Source of the DNA: Kineosporiaceae bacterium
GTDB taxonomy: Bacteria > Actinomycetota > Actinomycetes > Actinomycetales > Kineosporiaceae
Reading direction: 5' to 3'
Assembly: GCA_016713225.1 (NCBI GenBank)
Contig: JADJPO010000002.1
Location: 868,001 to 932,000 of the forward strand
DNA: 64,000 nucleotides
The stretch's first letter is position 1, and each line of letters opens with the position of its first letter. Below are positions 33,588 to 42,448 of the stretch, piece by piece. The position numbers and the translations under genes are program-made. The notes beneath the pieces are model-generated. The model had not been told where the DNA came from, did not search any database, and saw nothing but the letters and a program-made list of their open reading frames with translations.

Positions 33588-34825
33588 CGGATTCTCGCAA
33601 GCCTGCCACGAGGTATCGGCGGTCCTCCGTCGTGGGTGTGTCCGTGGTGTTCGCCGTCAGCGGCTTCCTGATGGCGAACTGGCTCGCCCGCCTGCCCGCC
33701 GTCCGGGACGCGCTGCAGGTGACGCCCGGGCGGCTCGGGGTGATCATGCTGTCGCTGTCGGTCGGCTCGGTCCTCGCCCTGCCCCTGTCCGGCCCCGTGG
33801 TGCACCGGTTCAGCCCGGCGCCGACGGTGCTGGGTTGTGCTGCGCTGAGCACCGGCGCCATGGTGCTGGTCGGCGTGGCCGGAACCGGCCGGCTGGGCGG
33901 GGTGAGCACCCTGGTGCCGGCCCTGTTCGCCTACGGCGTGGGCGTGGGCATGTGGGACGTCGCGATGAACGTCGAGGGTGCCGAGGTCGAACGCCGGGTC
34001 GAACGCGCGATCATGCCCTGGTTCCACGCCGGCTTCAGCCTGGGCACCGTGGCCGGCGCGCTCACCGGGGCGGCCGCGGCCGCGTTGCAGCTCGCGTTGT
34101 CGGTGCACCTCGCCGTGGCGGCGGCGATGTCGCTGGTGGCCATCGTGATCGCCACCCGGTACTTCCTGCCGGTGTCGAAGCCAGAGACCGGTCAGACCCC
34201 GACCGGTTCGGGGGCCTTGGCGGCCTGGCGCGAGCCACGCACCGTGCTGGTGGGGTTGATGATGCTCGGCATGGCCCTGGCCGAGGGCTCGGCCAACGAC
34301 TGGATCGCGCTCGGGCTGGTCGACGGGTACGGCGTACCCCATGCCGCCGGCGCCGTCGGGTTGGGGTTGTTCCTCACCGCGATGACGGTCTCCCGGCTCG
34401 CCGGCCCGGTGGTGCTGGCCCGGTTCGGCCGGGTGCGGGTGGTGCGGTCGGGGGCTGCTCTGGTGCTGGTCGCGCTCGTCGTCTACGTGCTGGGCGCGCA
34501 GTGGGCGGACCCCACTGCGGGGCTCGGTGCCCGTAACGCCGTGCCGCTGGTGTTGGCCGGGCTGGCCGTGTTCGGCTGGGGAGTCGGCGCTGCTCTGGGG
34601 TTCCCGGTGGGCATCAGCGCGGCCTCCGATGATCCGGCGCGATCGGCCGCTCGGGTCAGCGTGGTCTCATCGATCGGGTACGTCGCCTTCCTCGCCGGGC
34701 CGCCTGTGTTGGGCACGTTGGCCGATCGTGTCGGGATCGTCCGGGCGATGCTCGGGGTGAGCCTGGCCGCGGTTCTCAGCCTGGTATGTGCCGGTGCTGC
34801 GCGTGCCGTCGACATCGAACGCTGA
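33584..34825 (+). CDS. MFS transporter
   Basis: This is a protein of 413 residues with ~12 hydrophobic segments (GVSVVFAVSGFLMANWLARL at TM1; WDVAMNVEGAEVERRVERAI between TM4 and TM5). The MNVEGAEVE segment recalls the FucP/YbjJ-like MFS subfamily common in actinobacteria. The start GTG overlaps the dehydratase stop (GTGA at 33584-33587). Substrate unknown. Translational coupling to fatty-acid-type genes may be only positional. Confidence 0.85.
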   Translation: MTDSRKPATRYRRSSVVGVSVVFAVSGFLMANWLARLPAVRDALQVTPGRLGVIMLSLSVGSVLALPLSGPVVHRFSPAPTVLGCAALSTGAMVLVGVAGTGRLGGVSTLVPALFAYGVGVGMWDVAMNVEGAEVERRVERAIMPWFHAGFSLGTVAGALTGAAAAALQLALSVHLAVAAAMSLVAIVIATRYFLPVSKPETGQTPTGSGALAAWREPRTVLVGLMMLGMALAEGSANDWIALGLVDGYGVPHAAGAVGLGLFLTAMTVSRLAGPVVLARFGRVRVVRSGAALVLVALVVYVLGAQWADPTAGLGARNAVPLVLAGLAVFGWGVGAALGFPVGISAASDDPARSAARVSVVSSIGYVAFLAGPPVLGTLADRVGIVRAMLGVSLAAVLSLVCAGAARAVDIER

Positions 34826-34846
34826 CAACGAGGATAGGTTTCCCAG

Positions 34847-35896
34847 GTGACCGTCCGTTTGGCCGACCTGACCACCCTTCGTGTGGGTGGTCGAGCCGTG
34901 TCCTACGTCAGCGCACAGACCACCGATGCGGTGATCGACGCGGTCAGCGCCGCCGACGCCGCGGGTCATGATCTCCTGATCCTCGGCGGTGGATCGAACC
35001 TGGTGGTCGGCGACCGGGACTTCCCCGGCACCGTGGTCCACGTCCGTTCCCGAGGCATCGATCTCGAGTCCCGTGACGCCTGCTCCGGTGCCACGGTGCG
35101 GATCGCGGCCGGTGAGAACTGGGACGACGTGGTGGCGCTCGCCGTCCGCTCGGGCTGGTCGGGGGTCGAGGCCCTGTCGGGGATTCCGGGTTCGACCGGC
35201 GCCACCCCGATCCAGAACGTCGGCGCCTACGGTCAGGACGTCTCCGAGACCATCGCGTCGGTGCGCACCTGGGACCGGCAGCAGAACCGGGTCCGCACGG
35301 TGGCCGCGGCGGACTGCGAGTTCGCCTATCGGCATTCCCGGTTCAAGGAGGAGCGGTTCCGGGGCGGGCCACGCTACGTCGTGCTCGAGGTCACCTTTCA
35401 ATGGCGGCTCGGGGCCTTGTCGGCGCCGGTGCGCTACGCGGAGCTGGCGCGCACCCTGGGCATCGAGGTGGGCGCTCGCGCGCCTCTCGAGACGGTGCGC
35501 GAGGCGGTGCTCGCGTTGCGCCGCGGCAAGGGCATGGTGCTCGACGCCGCCGACCACGACACCTGGAGTGCCGGCAGCTTCTTCACCAATCCGATCCTGG
35601 ATCAGACGGTGGCGGCTCGTTTGCCCGATCACGCTCCTCGCTGGCCGGTCGAGGGTGGGCAGGGCCAGGTCAAGGTGAGTGCGGCCTGGCTGATCGAGCA
35701 CGCCGGTTTCGGCAAGGGTTTCGGACTGCCCGGTTCGGCCTCACTGTCGACCAAGCACACCCTCGCCCTGACCAACCGGGGCGAGGCCACCGCCGACGAC
35801 GTGCTGGCGCTGGCGCGCGATGTGCGCGACGGCGTCCGGGACGCCTTCGGTGTCATCCTGGTGCCCGAGCCGGTTCTGGTGGGCTGCGCCCTCTGA
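34847..35896 (+). CDS. murB: UDP-N-acetylenolpyruvoylglucosamine reductase
   Basis: This is a protein of 349 residues from GTG 34847. It has FAD-binding LILGGGSNLVVGDRDFPGTV, the substrate region GVEALSGIPGSTGATPIQNV with YGQDV, and a C-terminal catalytic part (WSAGSFFTNPILDQ and later AAWLIEHAGFGKGF with the conserved active-site residues). It catalyses the NADPH-dependent second step to UDP-MurNAc in peptidoglycan synthesis. It is convergent with the adenosine deaminase gene with one base between stops. Confidence 0.96.
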   Translation: MTVRLADLTTLRVGGRAVSYVSAQTTDAVIDAVSAADAAGHDLLILGGGSNLVVGDRDFPGTVVHVRSRGIDLESRDACSGATVRIAAGENWDDVVALAVRSGWSGVEALSGIPGSTGATPIQNVGAYGQDVSETIASVRTWDRQQNRVRTVAAADCEFAYRHSRFKEERFRGGPRYVVLEVTFQWRLGALSAPVRYAELARTLGIEVGARAPLETVREAVLALRRGKGMVLDAADHDTWSAGSFFTNPILDQTVAARLPDHAPRWPVEGGQGQVKVSAAWLIEHAGFGKGFGLPGSASLSTKHTLALTNRGEATADDVLALARDVRDGVRDAFGVILVPEPVLVGCAL

Positions 35897-35897
35897 G

Positions 35898-36959
35898 TCA
35901 GGACGTCGCCGGGCCGGTCGCTGCGGCCGGTCGGCCCGCCAGCCAGTCGTCGACGCCGGTCAGCAGGCGTTTGGTGACGTCCGGCGGTGCCGTGGACCCC
36001 TCGATGGAGTACCGGGCGAGCTGAGCCAGGGCCTCGTCGTTCAGGTGGTGGACGCCGCGGGCCGCGGTGTACTGCTCCGCCAGCCGTGACCCGAACAGCA
36101 GCGGGTCGTCCGCGCCGAGCGCCACCCGCGCTCCGGCGTCCAGCAGCGAACGCAGTGGCACGTCGGCGTCGTCGTGGTACACCCCCAGTGCCACGTTGCT
36201 GGCCGGGCAGACCTCCAGGGTGATGCCCGCCTCGACCACGCGGGCGAGTACCGCGGCGTCCTCGGCCGAACGAACCCCGTGCCCCAGCCGACCCGGTCGC
36301 AGGGTGTCCAGGGTGGTCTGCACCTGAGCCGGGCCGAGCAGCTCACCGCTGTGGGGCACGCTGACCAACCCGGCCCGGGTGGCGATGCGGAAGGCGGCGG
36401 CGAACTCGGCGGTGTCGCCGCGGCGCTCGTCGTTGCTCAGCCCGAACCCGACCACCTGGCCCGCGCCCTCACCGGCGTACCGGGCGGCCAGGCGGGCCAG
36501 GGTGCGAGCGTCGAGCGGGTGACGGATGCGGCTGGCGGCCACGACGATCGCGACCTGGCAGGACGTCGTCCGGCTGGCTTCGCGCGCGGCGTCCAGCACG
36601 ATCTCGAGGGCCGGCGTCAATCCGCCCACGAAGGGGGCGTAGGACGTCGGGTCGACCTGCATCTCCAGCCAGCCCGAACCCTCGGCGGCGTCGTCCTGCG
36701 CGGCCTCGATCACGATGCGGCGCATGTCGTCGGCATCGCGGACGCAGGCGCGAGCGGCGTCGTACAGCCGCTGGAACCGGAACCATCCCCGTTCGTCGGC
36801 GGTCAGCCGCACCAGGTGGTGTTCCCGCAGGGTCTCCGGCAGGCGGATCCCGTGCTTGTCCGCGAGCTCGCTCAGAGTCCGTGAGCGCATGCTGCCGGTG
36901 AAGTGCAGGTGCAGGTGAGCCTTCGGCAGGGACTCGACGGTTCGGATCATCCCCTCCAT
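35898..36959 (-). CDS. Adenosine deaminase family protein
   Basis: This is a protein of 353 residues (ATG 36959; ATG 36950 also possible). It has the metal-binding HLHLHFTGSM near the N-terminus, SVPHSGE, GHGVRS and the C-terminal VALGADDPLLFGSRLAEQY with the catalytic Asp pair. This is the adenosine deaminase/adenine deaminase superfamily; adenosine to inosine is likely, but adenine deamination is not excluded. The second strand motif reads DDPLLF rather than DDP-x-x-F of some relatives, which is normal. Its promoter lies after hairpin 37022-37048. Confidence 0.9.
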   Translation of the reverse strand: MEGMIRTVESLPKAHLHLHFTGSMRSRTLSELADKHGIRLPETLREHHLVRLTADERGWFRFQRLYDAARACVRDADDMRRIVIEAAQDDAAEGSGWLEMQVDPTSYAPFVGGLTPALEIVLDAAREASRTTSCQVAIVVAASRIRHPLDARTLARLAARYAGEGAGQVVGFGLSNDERRGDTAEFAAAFRIATRAGLVSVPHSGELLGPAQVQTTLDTLRPGRLGHGVRSAEDAAVLARVVEAGITLEVCPASNVALGVYHDDADVPLRSLLDAGARVALGADDPLLFGSRLAEQYTAARGVHHLNDEALAQLARYSIEGSTAPPDVTKRLLTGVDDWLAGRPAAATGPATS

Positions 36960-37021
36960 GTACCGAGTCTGCCAGCCCGGCCGCCGTGCTTCGTGTCGGG
37001 GCGCGGCGGGCGAGCGGAGTG

Positions 37022-37048
37022 CCCGCCGGGCCGAGTCGGCCCGGCGGG
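37022..37048. terminator. Perfect 11-bp GC hairpin
   Basis: CCCGCCGGGCC and GGCCCGGCGGG flank GAGTC. It lies 31 nt beyond the stop of the minus-strand membrane gene, so it probably terminates that transcript before the deaminase gene. Confidence 0.75.
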
Positions 37049-37078
37049 ACCCCGACCCGCTGCTGCCGACTCCGCCCG

Positions 37079-37537
37079 TCAGGTCGAGGGGGATGACACC
37101 CCGATCATGGCCGCGATGACCGCCAGCGCCATCAGCAGCAGAATCGCTTGCAGCAGTGGAGTTGTCGTGCTCTTGCGGTGCTCCGTCGTGGGCTCGGCGG
37201 TGATCGCGAAGACCAGCGGACGGTTACGCCGGTACATGAAGTCGCTGAAGACCCTGAAGGCCGCGACCGCCGCGATCAGCAGCATCAGCGTGAACATCGT
37301 GACGGTCAGCGCCACGGCGGAGTCGGCGACCAGGCCCAGGTCACGCAGCGGGACGACGAACAACGTCGTCAGAGCGTGGGTGCGCAGGGGCCGTGGTGCG
37401 GGGGCACCGAGGCCACCGGCCAGGGGTGACGGGTGGCGTTGGGGAGGGTGGTCGTCGTCAGCGGGTTCACCCGACGTCAGGTGAAAAGCGCTGCCTATCG
37501 ATGGAACTGCAGCTGTCTCAGGAGTACCATCACGCAT
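37079..37537 (-). CDS. Small membrane protein, two TM segments
   Basis: This is a protein of 152 residues from ATG 37537 with GAGGGG upstream. The N-terminal ~65 residues are hydrophilic and Pro/His-rich. TM1 is ~75-98 (VALTVTMFTLMLLIAAVAAF) and TM2 ~130-148 (LLQAILLLMALAVIAAMIGV), with a basic cytoplasmic loop (MYRRNRP) between. No family recognised. Hairpins flank it on both sides. Confidence 0.65.
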   Translation of the reverse strand: MRDGTPETAAVPSIGSAFHLTSGEPADDDHPPQRHPSPLAGGLGAPAPRPLRTHALTTLFVVPLRDLGLVADSAVALTVTMFTLMLLIAAVAAFRVFSDFMYRRNRPLVFAITAEPTTEHRKSTTTPLLQAILLLMALAVIAAMIGVSSPST

Positions 37538-37955
37538 TGTGATCCCCTCGTCTCTCCGGCGATGACTCACAGCTGAGCGGGCGTTGCAGCGCCCGCTCAG
37601 TGACGTTTGCGGCCTCGGTGAGGTCGTCGTCCGCTGAGCGCGTCAGCTGTGAATCGATGAATGGGATGTGGGGATCGGAGGGGCGATCCCCGGCCTACCG
37701 TGGTGCGAGCTGTGGTGGTGCCCGAGGCGGTGGCGCGTCTGGTCAGCTGATCGGCAGGCCCCCCTCCCCGTGTGCGGCGGCATCTCGACCCGTTGACCTG
37801 CCAACGTTGTCGAGCAGATTGCCTCTGCTCGTCGATGTCGCGTTACACCGATATCGTCCCGCAGGCAAGAGATGGATGACAAGTGCAATAGGGTGGCAAT
37901 TGCCAGACACTCGGCTCGTTTCGCGGGATTCGGGCACCGGCTCACGGAGGGCTGC
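37538..37955. other. Regulatory spacer upstream of XRE gene
   Basis: No gene is supported here. It holds a perfect 11-bp-arm hairpin (37573-37600, CTGAGCGGGCG/CGCCCGCTCAG), an 8-bp-arm hairpin (37811-37831, CGAGCAGA/TCTGCTCG) and a perfect 12-bp palindrome TGGCAATTGCCA (37894-37905), 50 bp before the XRE start and a good candidate operator. Confidence 0.6.
37894..37905. promoter_or_regulatory. 12-bp palindrome TGGCAATTGCCA, possible XRE operator
   Basis: A perfect AT-centred palindrome in an otherwise GC-rich region, 50 bp upstream of the XRE/DUF5753 start. The position fits autoregulation. Confidence 0.5.
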
Positions 37956-38837
37956 ATGAGCGAGATCGGTCCGACCGCCCAACGCCGCGAGGTCGGCAGC
38001 CTGTTGCGCGCTCATCGCGAGCGGGTGGGGTTGACGGCGGTCGAGGTCGCCGCCCGGGTCGGTGTCTCAGCGGCGAAGCTCTCTCGGCTCGAACGAGGGT
38101 TGCGCGGCCTGCAGATCGGTGACGTTCGGTCGCTCTGCGCCGTGTACGAGTTGTCCGAGGAGGAAACCCGCGAGCTGATCGCGGCGACCCGGGCCAGCCG
38201 AGAGCCCGGATGGTGGACCGAGTTCAGCGGCCTACCCGAGACGGCGCCCATGTTCTTCGGCCTCGAGATGGCCGCCAGCCGGGTGGAGGAATTCGATGCC
38301 CTGGTGATTCCGGGGCTCTTGCAGACCGAGGCCTATGCCTCCGCGACGTTCTTCGATGCGCAGTTCGCCGAGAGGCTGCCGGACTCGGTGCTGCGAGAAC
38401 GTGTTGCAGCACGGATGCAGCGGTCGGCCTTGCTCTTGCCGCGTGAGGAGAAGCGCTTTCACTTCATCATCGACGAGGCGGCGCTGCGTCGAGTGGTGAG
38501 TACACCGCAGGTGATGATCGAACAGTGCCGGGCTCTTCTCGACGCTGCAGCTCGGCCCAATGTCATGATCCAGGTGCTGCCGTTCACGGCGGGGATCCAC
38601 CCTGGCCTGTGGGGCTCCTTCGTGATTCAGGTCTTTGAGCACGCCAATCAGCGTGACGTGGTGTTCGTCGAGGGTCTCTGGGGGGAACTGCTCGTTGAAC
38701 AGGACGCTCAGGTGGCCAGCTACCGGCAGGCCTTCGCGTCGTTGACCCAGCGTGCACTCGACACCTCGCGTTCCCGCGCGATCATCGGCGACATCATGCG
38801 TGCCTGGCGTGCGGTGGAGTCAGAACCCGAGGCGTGA
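37956..38837 (+). CDS. XRE-family regulator with DUF5753 domain (WhiJ-like)
   Basis: This is a protein of 293 residues from ATG 37956 with GGAGG upstream. The HTH (~10-65) includes LTAVEVAARVGVSAAKLSRL. The DUF5753 domain follows (~95-285; FDALVIPGLLQTEAYASATF, then IQVLPFTAGIHPGLWGSFVI). This is the large actinobacterial WhiJ-like family, typically paired with a small DUF397 protein. It is convergent with the DUF397 gene whose stop is adjacent (38838). In Streptomyces such pairs influence development or antibiotic production. Confidence 0.92.
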   Translation: MSEIGPTAQRREVGSLLRAHRERVGLTAVEVAARVGVSAAKLSRLERGLRGLQIGDVRSLCAVYELSEEETRELIAATRASREPGWWTEFSGLPETAPMFFGLEMAASRVEEFDALVIPGLLQTEAYASATFFDAQFAERLPDSVLRERVAARMQRSALLLPREEKRFHFIIDEAALRRVVSTPQVMIEQCRALLDAAARPNVMIQVLPFTAGIHPGLWGSFVIQVFEHANQRDVVFVEGLWGELLVEQDAQVASYRQAFASLTQRALDTSRSRAIIGDIMRAWRAVESEPEA

Positions 38838-39086
38838 TCAGAGGTCGAACTCGGCTGCCTTGACGCCGGCGACGAACGCGACCCACTCGTCGCTGGTGTA
38901 CCGCAGCTGAGGGCCGTGAGGGTCCTTCGAGTCACCCACGATCACGTCGTCGCCCTCGCGCCGAACGCGAACACAATTCCCCATGCTGCAGAAGGACGAT
39001 TGTCGCCAGGCGCTGCCGAGGGCCGGAGAATCGGGGGAGAGTCGGATTCGCCCGACAGCGGTGTGCGACCCTGCGGCTCCCGGCAT
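38838..39086 (-). CDS. DUF397 small protein
   Basis: This is a protein of 82 residues. The DUF397 core occupies residues ~27-82: WRQSSFCSMGNCVRVRREGD, VIVGDSKDPHGPQLRYTSDE and W-x-A/V-FVAGVKAAEFDL. The N-terminal ~25 residues (MPGAAGSHTAVGRIRLSPDS) are an unusual extension. It is convergent with the XRE gene rather than in the more common tandem order; the pair is probably functional together. Confidence 0.88.
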   Translation of the reverse strand: MPGAAGSHTAVGRIRLSPDSPALGSAWRQSSFCSMGNCVRVRREGDDVIVGDSKDPHGPQLRYTSDEWVAFVAGVKAAEFDL

Positions 39087-39249
39087 GAGGACTCCTGCGT
39101 TCGAAGGATCTCAACTTCTGCGCGTCGGACCGCGCCGAAGGCGGTGATCCGCAGATGGTGACGCAGGGTAGCGGCGAAACCCGTCAGGAACCAAACCGGA
39201 GCCGGGCTACGCTCTGGCGTCCAGCGGAAAAGCCTTGCGCCACAACGAG

Positions 39250-39292
39250 GAGCGCCGGGCAGCCGTTCCCCAGACGACACTGCCCGGCGCTC
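39250..39292. terminator. 12-bp-arm hairpin after small membrane gene
   Basis: GAGCGCCGGGCA (39250-39261) and TGCCCGGCGCTC (39281-39292) are exactly complementary with a 19-base loop, 28 nt beyond the stop of the minus-strand gene at 39320. Confidence 0.7.
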
Positions 39293-39319
39293 CGATTCGG
39301 GGGAAGGGCAGCCGATGGT

Positions 39320-39592
39320 TCAGAGCCCGCGATCCATGACCACCGCGATGGCCACCAGGAGTGCCAGTAAGAGGAACGGCATCACCGCTGCACCCAGGTC
39401 GCCCTCGGGGCGCTCCCGGGTCAGGACGATCCTGGGCCTGATCCGACGCGAGGCGGCCTCGGTATACGCGGTGATCACGAAGCCGAGGGCCAGGATCAGG
39501 AAGATCACGATGATGACGCCGGCAGCTTGGGGCAGGACGTCGGCCAGGGCGGAGCGTAGAAGCGGTGCGGTGTGGATCGCCATGGTGACCAT
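39320..39592 (-). CDS. Small membrane protein, two TM segments
   Basis: This is a protein of 90 residues. ATG 39592 has GGGGAGG at the right spacing; a second ATG at 39583 is weaker. TM1 is AAGVIIVIFLILALGFVITA, a basic loop RRIRPRIVLTRERPEGD follows, and TM2 is VMPFLLLALLVAIAVVM. No family recognised. It has its own terminator and stands alone. Confidence 0.68.
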   Translation of the reverse strand: MVTMAIHTAPLLRSALADVLPQAAGVIIVIFLILALGFVITAYTEAASRRIRPRIVLTRERPEGDLGAAVMPFLLLALLVAIAVVMDRGL

Positions 39593-39918
39593 CGCGAAAC
39601 CTCCCCGGGGAGGGCGGCACGCTGGATGCGCGTCGCCGACGGTGTGAGAGACGTCGGGCTGGTGGCGGAAGCCGCCAGTGAGGACGCCGATACCGCTGGG
39701 GCGGTGACCAATGATGAATACAAGTGCGCATCAGTGCTTGTGACTGAACTTCAGTAAAGCTCTCTCATCCTCCTGACGCAAGGTTCCTCGACCATCAATC
39801 TGGACCAGGTTCAGAGGTGCATGCCTGCGGTGTCCCGGACAGGGTATGGTCGTGTCATCAGTAACTTCAGTTCACATCAGTCGATGCGAGTGAACACCCG
39901 AGGGGAGCTGATCGAATC
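39593..39918. other. Control region upstream of the HTH gene at 39919
   Basis: No gene is seen. Related short motifs occur: the palindrome ACTGAA-C-TTCAGT (39743-39755) and GTAACTTCAGTTCAC (39861-39875), 44 bp before the start of the HTH protein. GC is lower than average. These could be sites for that regulator. Confidence 0.5.
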
Positions 39919-41115
39919 ATGATCGACTCGGCTTCGGCCCGGACGCGCCTGGCGATCTCTGCGCGCGGGCGCCTCGCCGAGCGCCTGCGCACCCTGCGCA
40001 CCACGGCCTGGCCCGGGGTGACCGTCACTCAACGGCAACTGGCCGACGCCCTCGGGGCCAGCGCACCGTTGGTCTCCTCCTGGGAGAACACCGGTACCGA
40101 CACCGTTCCCCCCGAGGAGCGGCTCCACTCCTACGCGCAGTTCTTCGCCACCGTCCGTTCGCTCGACGGCCACCGGGCTCGGCTGCTGCCTCACGACCAG
40201 CTCACCGCCGACGAGGAGCAGCGCCGCGTCGTCCTGCTCGAGGAGCTGCTCGAGCTGCGGGCGGCCGCCATGAGTGCCCAACGGGTGGCCGAGCGATCGC
40301 GCTCGTTCTGGCATTTCCCCGACGGACAGCCGATCCGCATCATCAGCTCGATCCTGCCGCCGCACGAGATCAACTCGCAGTACACCAGCCCCTGGCACCC
40401 GAACCACATCGCCTCGTTGCGTCATGCCGACATGGATGCCCTGATCGAGGCCTACGGGCAGATCCGCGCCGACAATCCGACCAGTGACGTCGCCTTCGTC
40501 CGCGGGGACGAGGTCACGGCCGAGACCTTCGCTGCGCACGTGGTGATCCTCGGCGGCGGCGATGACGTTCGCGGGGACGACCCGCGCGGCGCGCGGCCCT
40601 ACTCCGAGGCCTTGGCCTATTACCGCCGCCGTCTGGACCTGCCGGTGTTCGTCGAGACGGTCGATGGTGGCGACCCGGAGTACGACCGGCAGTACGTGGT
40701 GACCTCCAACGACGCCGGCGAGTTCGACTACCACGGGCGCCGGCGTGAGGCCCATCCGCCACGGTTCCTGCTCGACGGCCTGACCGGCGAGCACCGCCGC
40801 AGCCTCGACGGGCACCCGATGCTCGAGTACGACGTCGCCCTCATCGCCCGGTTGCCCAACGAGATGAACCTGACCACCACGGTCACGATCTGCTCGGGCA
40901 TCTTCAGCCGAGGTACCTACGGTGCCGTGCGGGCCTTCACCGATCCGCTGATGCGGGTGCGCAATGAGGAATACCTGTCCGCTCTGGTCGACCCGGAACG
41001 GTTCTGGCTGCTCAGCTACGTGCCCGTGTTCCAGGGCCGCGACGGGCTCGAGACCCTGACCCCCGACCTCACCCGACCGATGCACGTGTTGCGGCACAGT
41101 CCCTCGCCCGGCTGA
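39919..41115 (+). CDS. HTH protein with large conserved C-terminal domain of unknown function
   Basis: This is a protein of 398 residues; ATG 39919 has GAGGGGAG upstream. The N-terminal XRE-like HTH (~15-75) includes VTQRQLADALGASAPLVSSW. A C-terminal ~270-residue domain starts at FWHFPDGQPIRIISSILPP and includes DMDALIEAYGQIRADNPTSD, VVILGGGDDVRG and TVTICSGIFSRGTYGAVRAF. I recall this combination as a widespread Streptomyces family. The GGG-D and GTYG motifs suggest a nucleotide- or ligand-binding fold, but no function is established. A glycosyltransferase gene follows after ~88 bp on the same strand. Confidence 0.8.
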   Translation: MIDSASARTRLAISARGRLAERLRTLRTTAWPGVTVTQRQLADALGASAPLVSSWENTGTDTVPPEERLHSYAQFFATVRSLDGHRARLLPHDQLTADEEQRRVVLLEELLELRAAAMSAQRVAERSRSFWHFPDGQPIRIISSILPPHEINSQYTSPWHPNHIASLRHADMDALIEAYGQIRADNPTSDVAFVRGDEVTAETFAAHVVILGGGDDVRGDDPRGARPYSEALAYYRRRLDLPVFVETVDGGDPEYDRQYVVTSNDAGEFDYHGRRREAHPPRFLLDGLTGEHRRSLDGHPMLEYDVALIARLPNEMNLTTTVTICSGIFSRGTYGAVRAFTDPLMRVRNEEYLSALVDPERFWLLSYVPVFQGRDGLETLTPDLTRPMHVLRHSPSPG

Positions 41116-41149
41116 GCAGCACCCGCTCGACGTCCCGTCCCCAGCTCGG

Positions 41150-41182
41150 CACTCACCCGACACTCGCCCAGCACTCACCCGA
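41150..41182. repeat. 11-bp tandem array, three units
   Basis: CACTCACCCGA, CACTCGCCCAG and CACTCACCCGA lie in direct succession in the gap between the HTH gene and the glycosyltransferase gene, 35 nt after the stop. Confidence 0.7.
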
Positions 41183-41203
41183 TACCCAGGAGTCCACCGC
41201 ACC

Positions 41204-42448
41204 ATGACCGCAGGTCACATCGCCGATCACCGGGTGCTCCTGCCCCGGTCGGGTGGTTCCGCCGGCCAGTCCACCCCCGCCCTGGACGCCGTGGTGGTGC
41301 CGGCCGCGCGGGCGTCACGGTCCATCGTGGCGGCCATCGAGGTGGCCCGGTTGCACGAGGCCACCCTGGTGGTGTTGAGCAGCCGGGCCAGCGCGGCGGC
41401 CGAGGTGCACCGCATCGCCCGGCGCCGCCTGCCGGCCGAGCGCATCGTCGCGGTGGACCTCCCCGACCGGCGCCCGGACGGCATGCCGGCGTTGGCCACC
41501 GACCGCATCGACACCGGCGGTTCCGGCACTCGTGACACCGGGCTCAAGCGCAACCTCGGCCTCCGGCTGGCGGTCCTGTTGGGCTGGGGGCAGATCCTGT
41601 TCATGGACGACGACGTCAGCGCGCCACCGGACTCGGTGTTGCGCGCATCGCGCCGTCGTCTGGCCGAACGCGGCGGGCCGGGTGCCATCGGGTGGGCCTT
41701 CGATGACTTCCCGGACAACTCCGTGGCCTGTCATGCCCACCGGCTCGCCGGGGGGCGACAGGGCACGTTCGTCGGGGCCGGGGGTCTGCTGCTGAGGGTT
41801 GACGAACGGCTGCCGCACTTCCCGACGGTGTACAACGAGGACTGGCTCTTCTTCGCCGATCTCCTGGTGCGCCGTGAGCGCGGGCTGGCCCTCGGGGGGA
41901 CGCTGCGGCAACGCGCGTTCGATCCCTTCGCCGATCCCGACCATGCCCGGGTGCAGGAGTTCGGGGATCTCCTGGGCGAGGGCTTGTTCGCCCTGCTCCA
42001 CCGGCGCAAACCACTCAGTGCGGCGTCCAGTTCGGGGTACTGGGCCGACTACCTCAATGTGCGGCGGCGCTTCCTGCACGCGGTGGAGTCGCAGTTGATG
42101 CAGGCGCCTGCGGCCGGCTCGCGGGCCCGGTTGGCCGACCGGCAGAAGGCCCTGGACTGCGTCACGGTGGCTCGGCACACCCTGATGCAGCACCGCCATC
42201 AGTGGGAGCTCGATCTGCCGGCCTTCGTCAAGGCATGGCGTCAGGACGCCGTCAGGTGGGGCCGCACCCTGGCCCGCACCACCGGCACGGCCCCTGACGT
42301 GGACGACGCGCTCGCGCGCCTCGGCCTGGTGCGCTTCGGAGCCGGTCAGCCGACCGTGGGTGGCGGCAGGATGCCGCGCTCCATCGCCACGGTGACCGCG
42401 CGGGTCCGGTCGTCCACCTCGAGTTTGGTGAACACCCTGAGCAGGTGA
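41204..42448 (+). CDS. GT2-like glycosyltransferase
   Basis: This is a protein of 414 residues. AGGAG lies upstream of ATG 41204. A Rossmann-like N-terminus (ALDAVVVPAARASRSIVAAI) leads to the metal-binding ILFMDDDVSAP (DDD at ~135-137), typical of GT-A transferases. GTFVGAGGLLLRVDERLPHF and YNEDWLFFADLLVRRERGLA (an ED-W acceptor motif) follow. Acceptor and sugar are unknown. The last ~34 codons run antisense through the 3' end of the response-regulator gene, giving a 103-bp convergent overlap. Confidence 0.8.
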   Translation: MTAGHIADHRVLLPRSGGSAGQSTPALDAVVVPAARASRSIVAAIEVARLHEATLVVLSSRASAAAEVHRIARRRLPAERIVAVDLPDRRPDGMPALATDRIDTGGSGTRDTGLKRNLGLRLAVLLGWGQILFMDDDVSAPPDSVLRASRRRLAERGGPGAIGWAFDDFPDNSVACHAHRLAGGRQGTFVGAGGLLLRVDERLPHFPTVYNEDWLFFADLLVRRERGLALGGTLRQRAFDPFADPDHARVQEFGDLLGEGLFALLHRRKPLSAASSSGYWADYLNVRRRFLHAVESQLMQAPAAGSRARLADRQKALDCVTVARHTLMQHRHQWELDLPAFVKAWRQDAVRWGRTLARTTGTAPDVDDALARLGLVRFGAGQPTVGGGRMPRSIATVTARVRSSTSSLVNTLSR

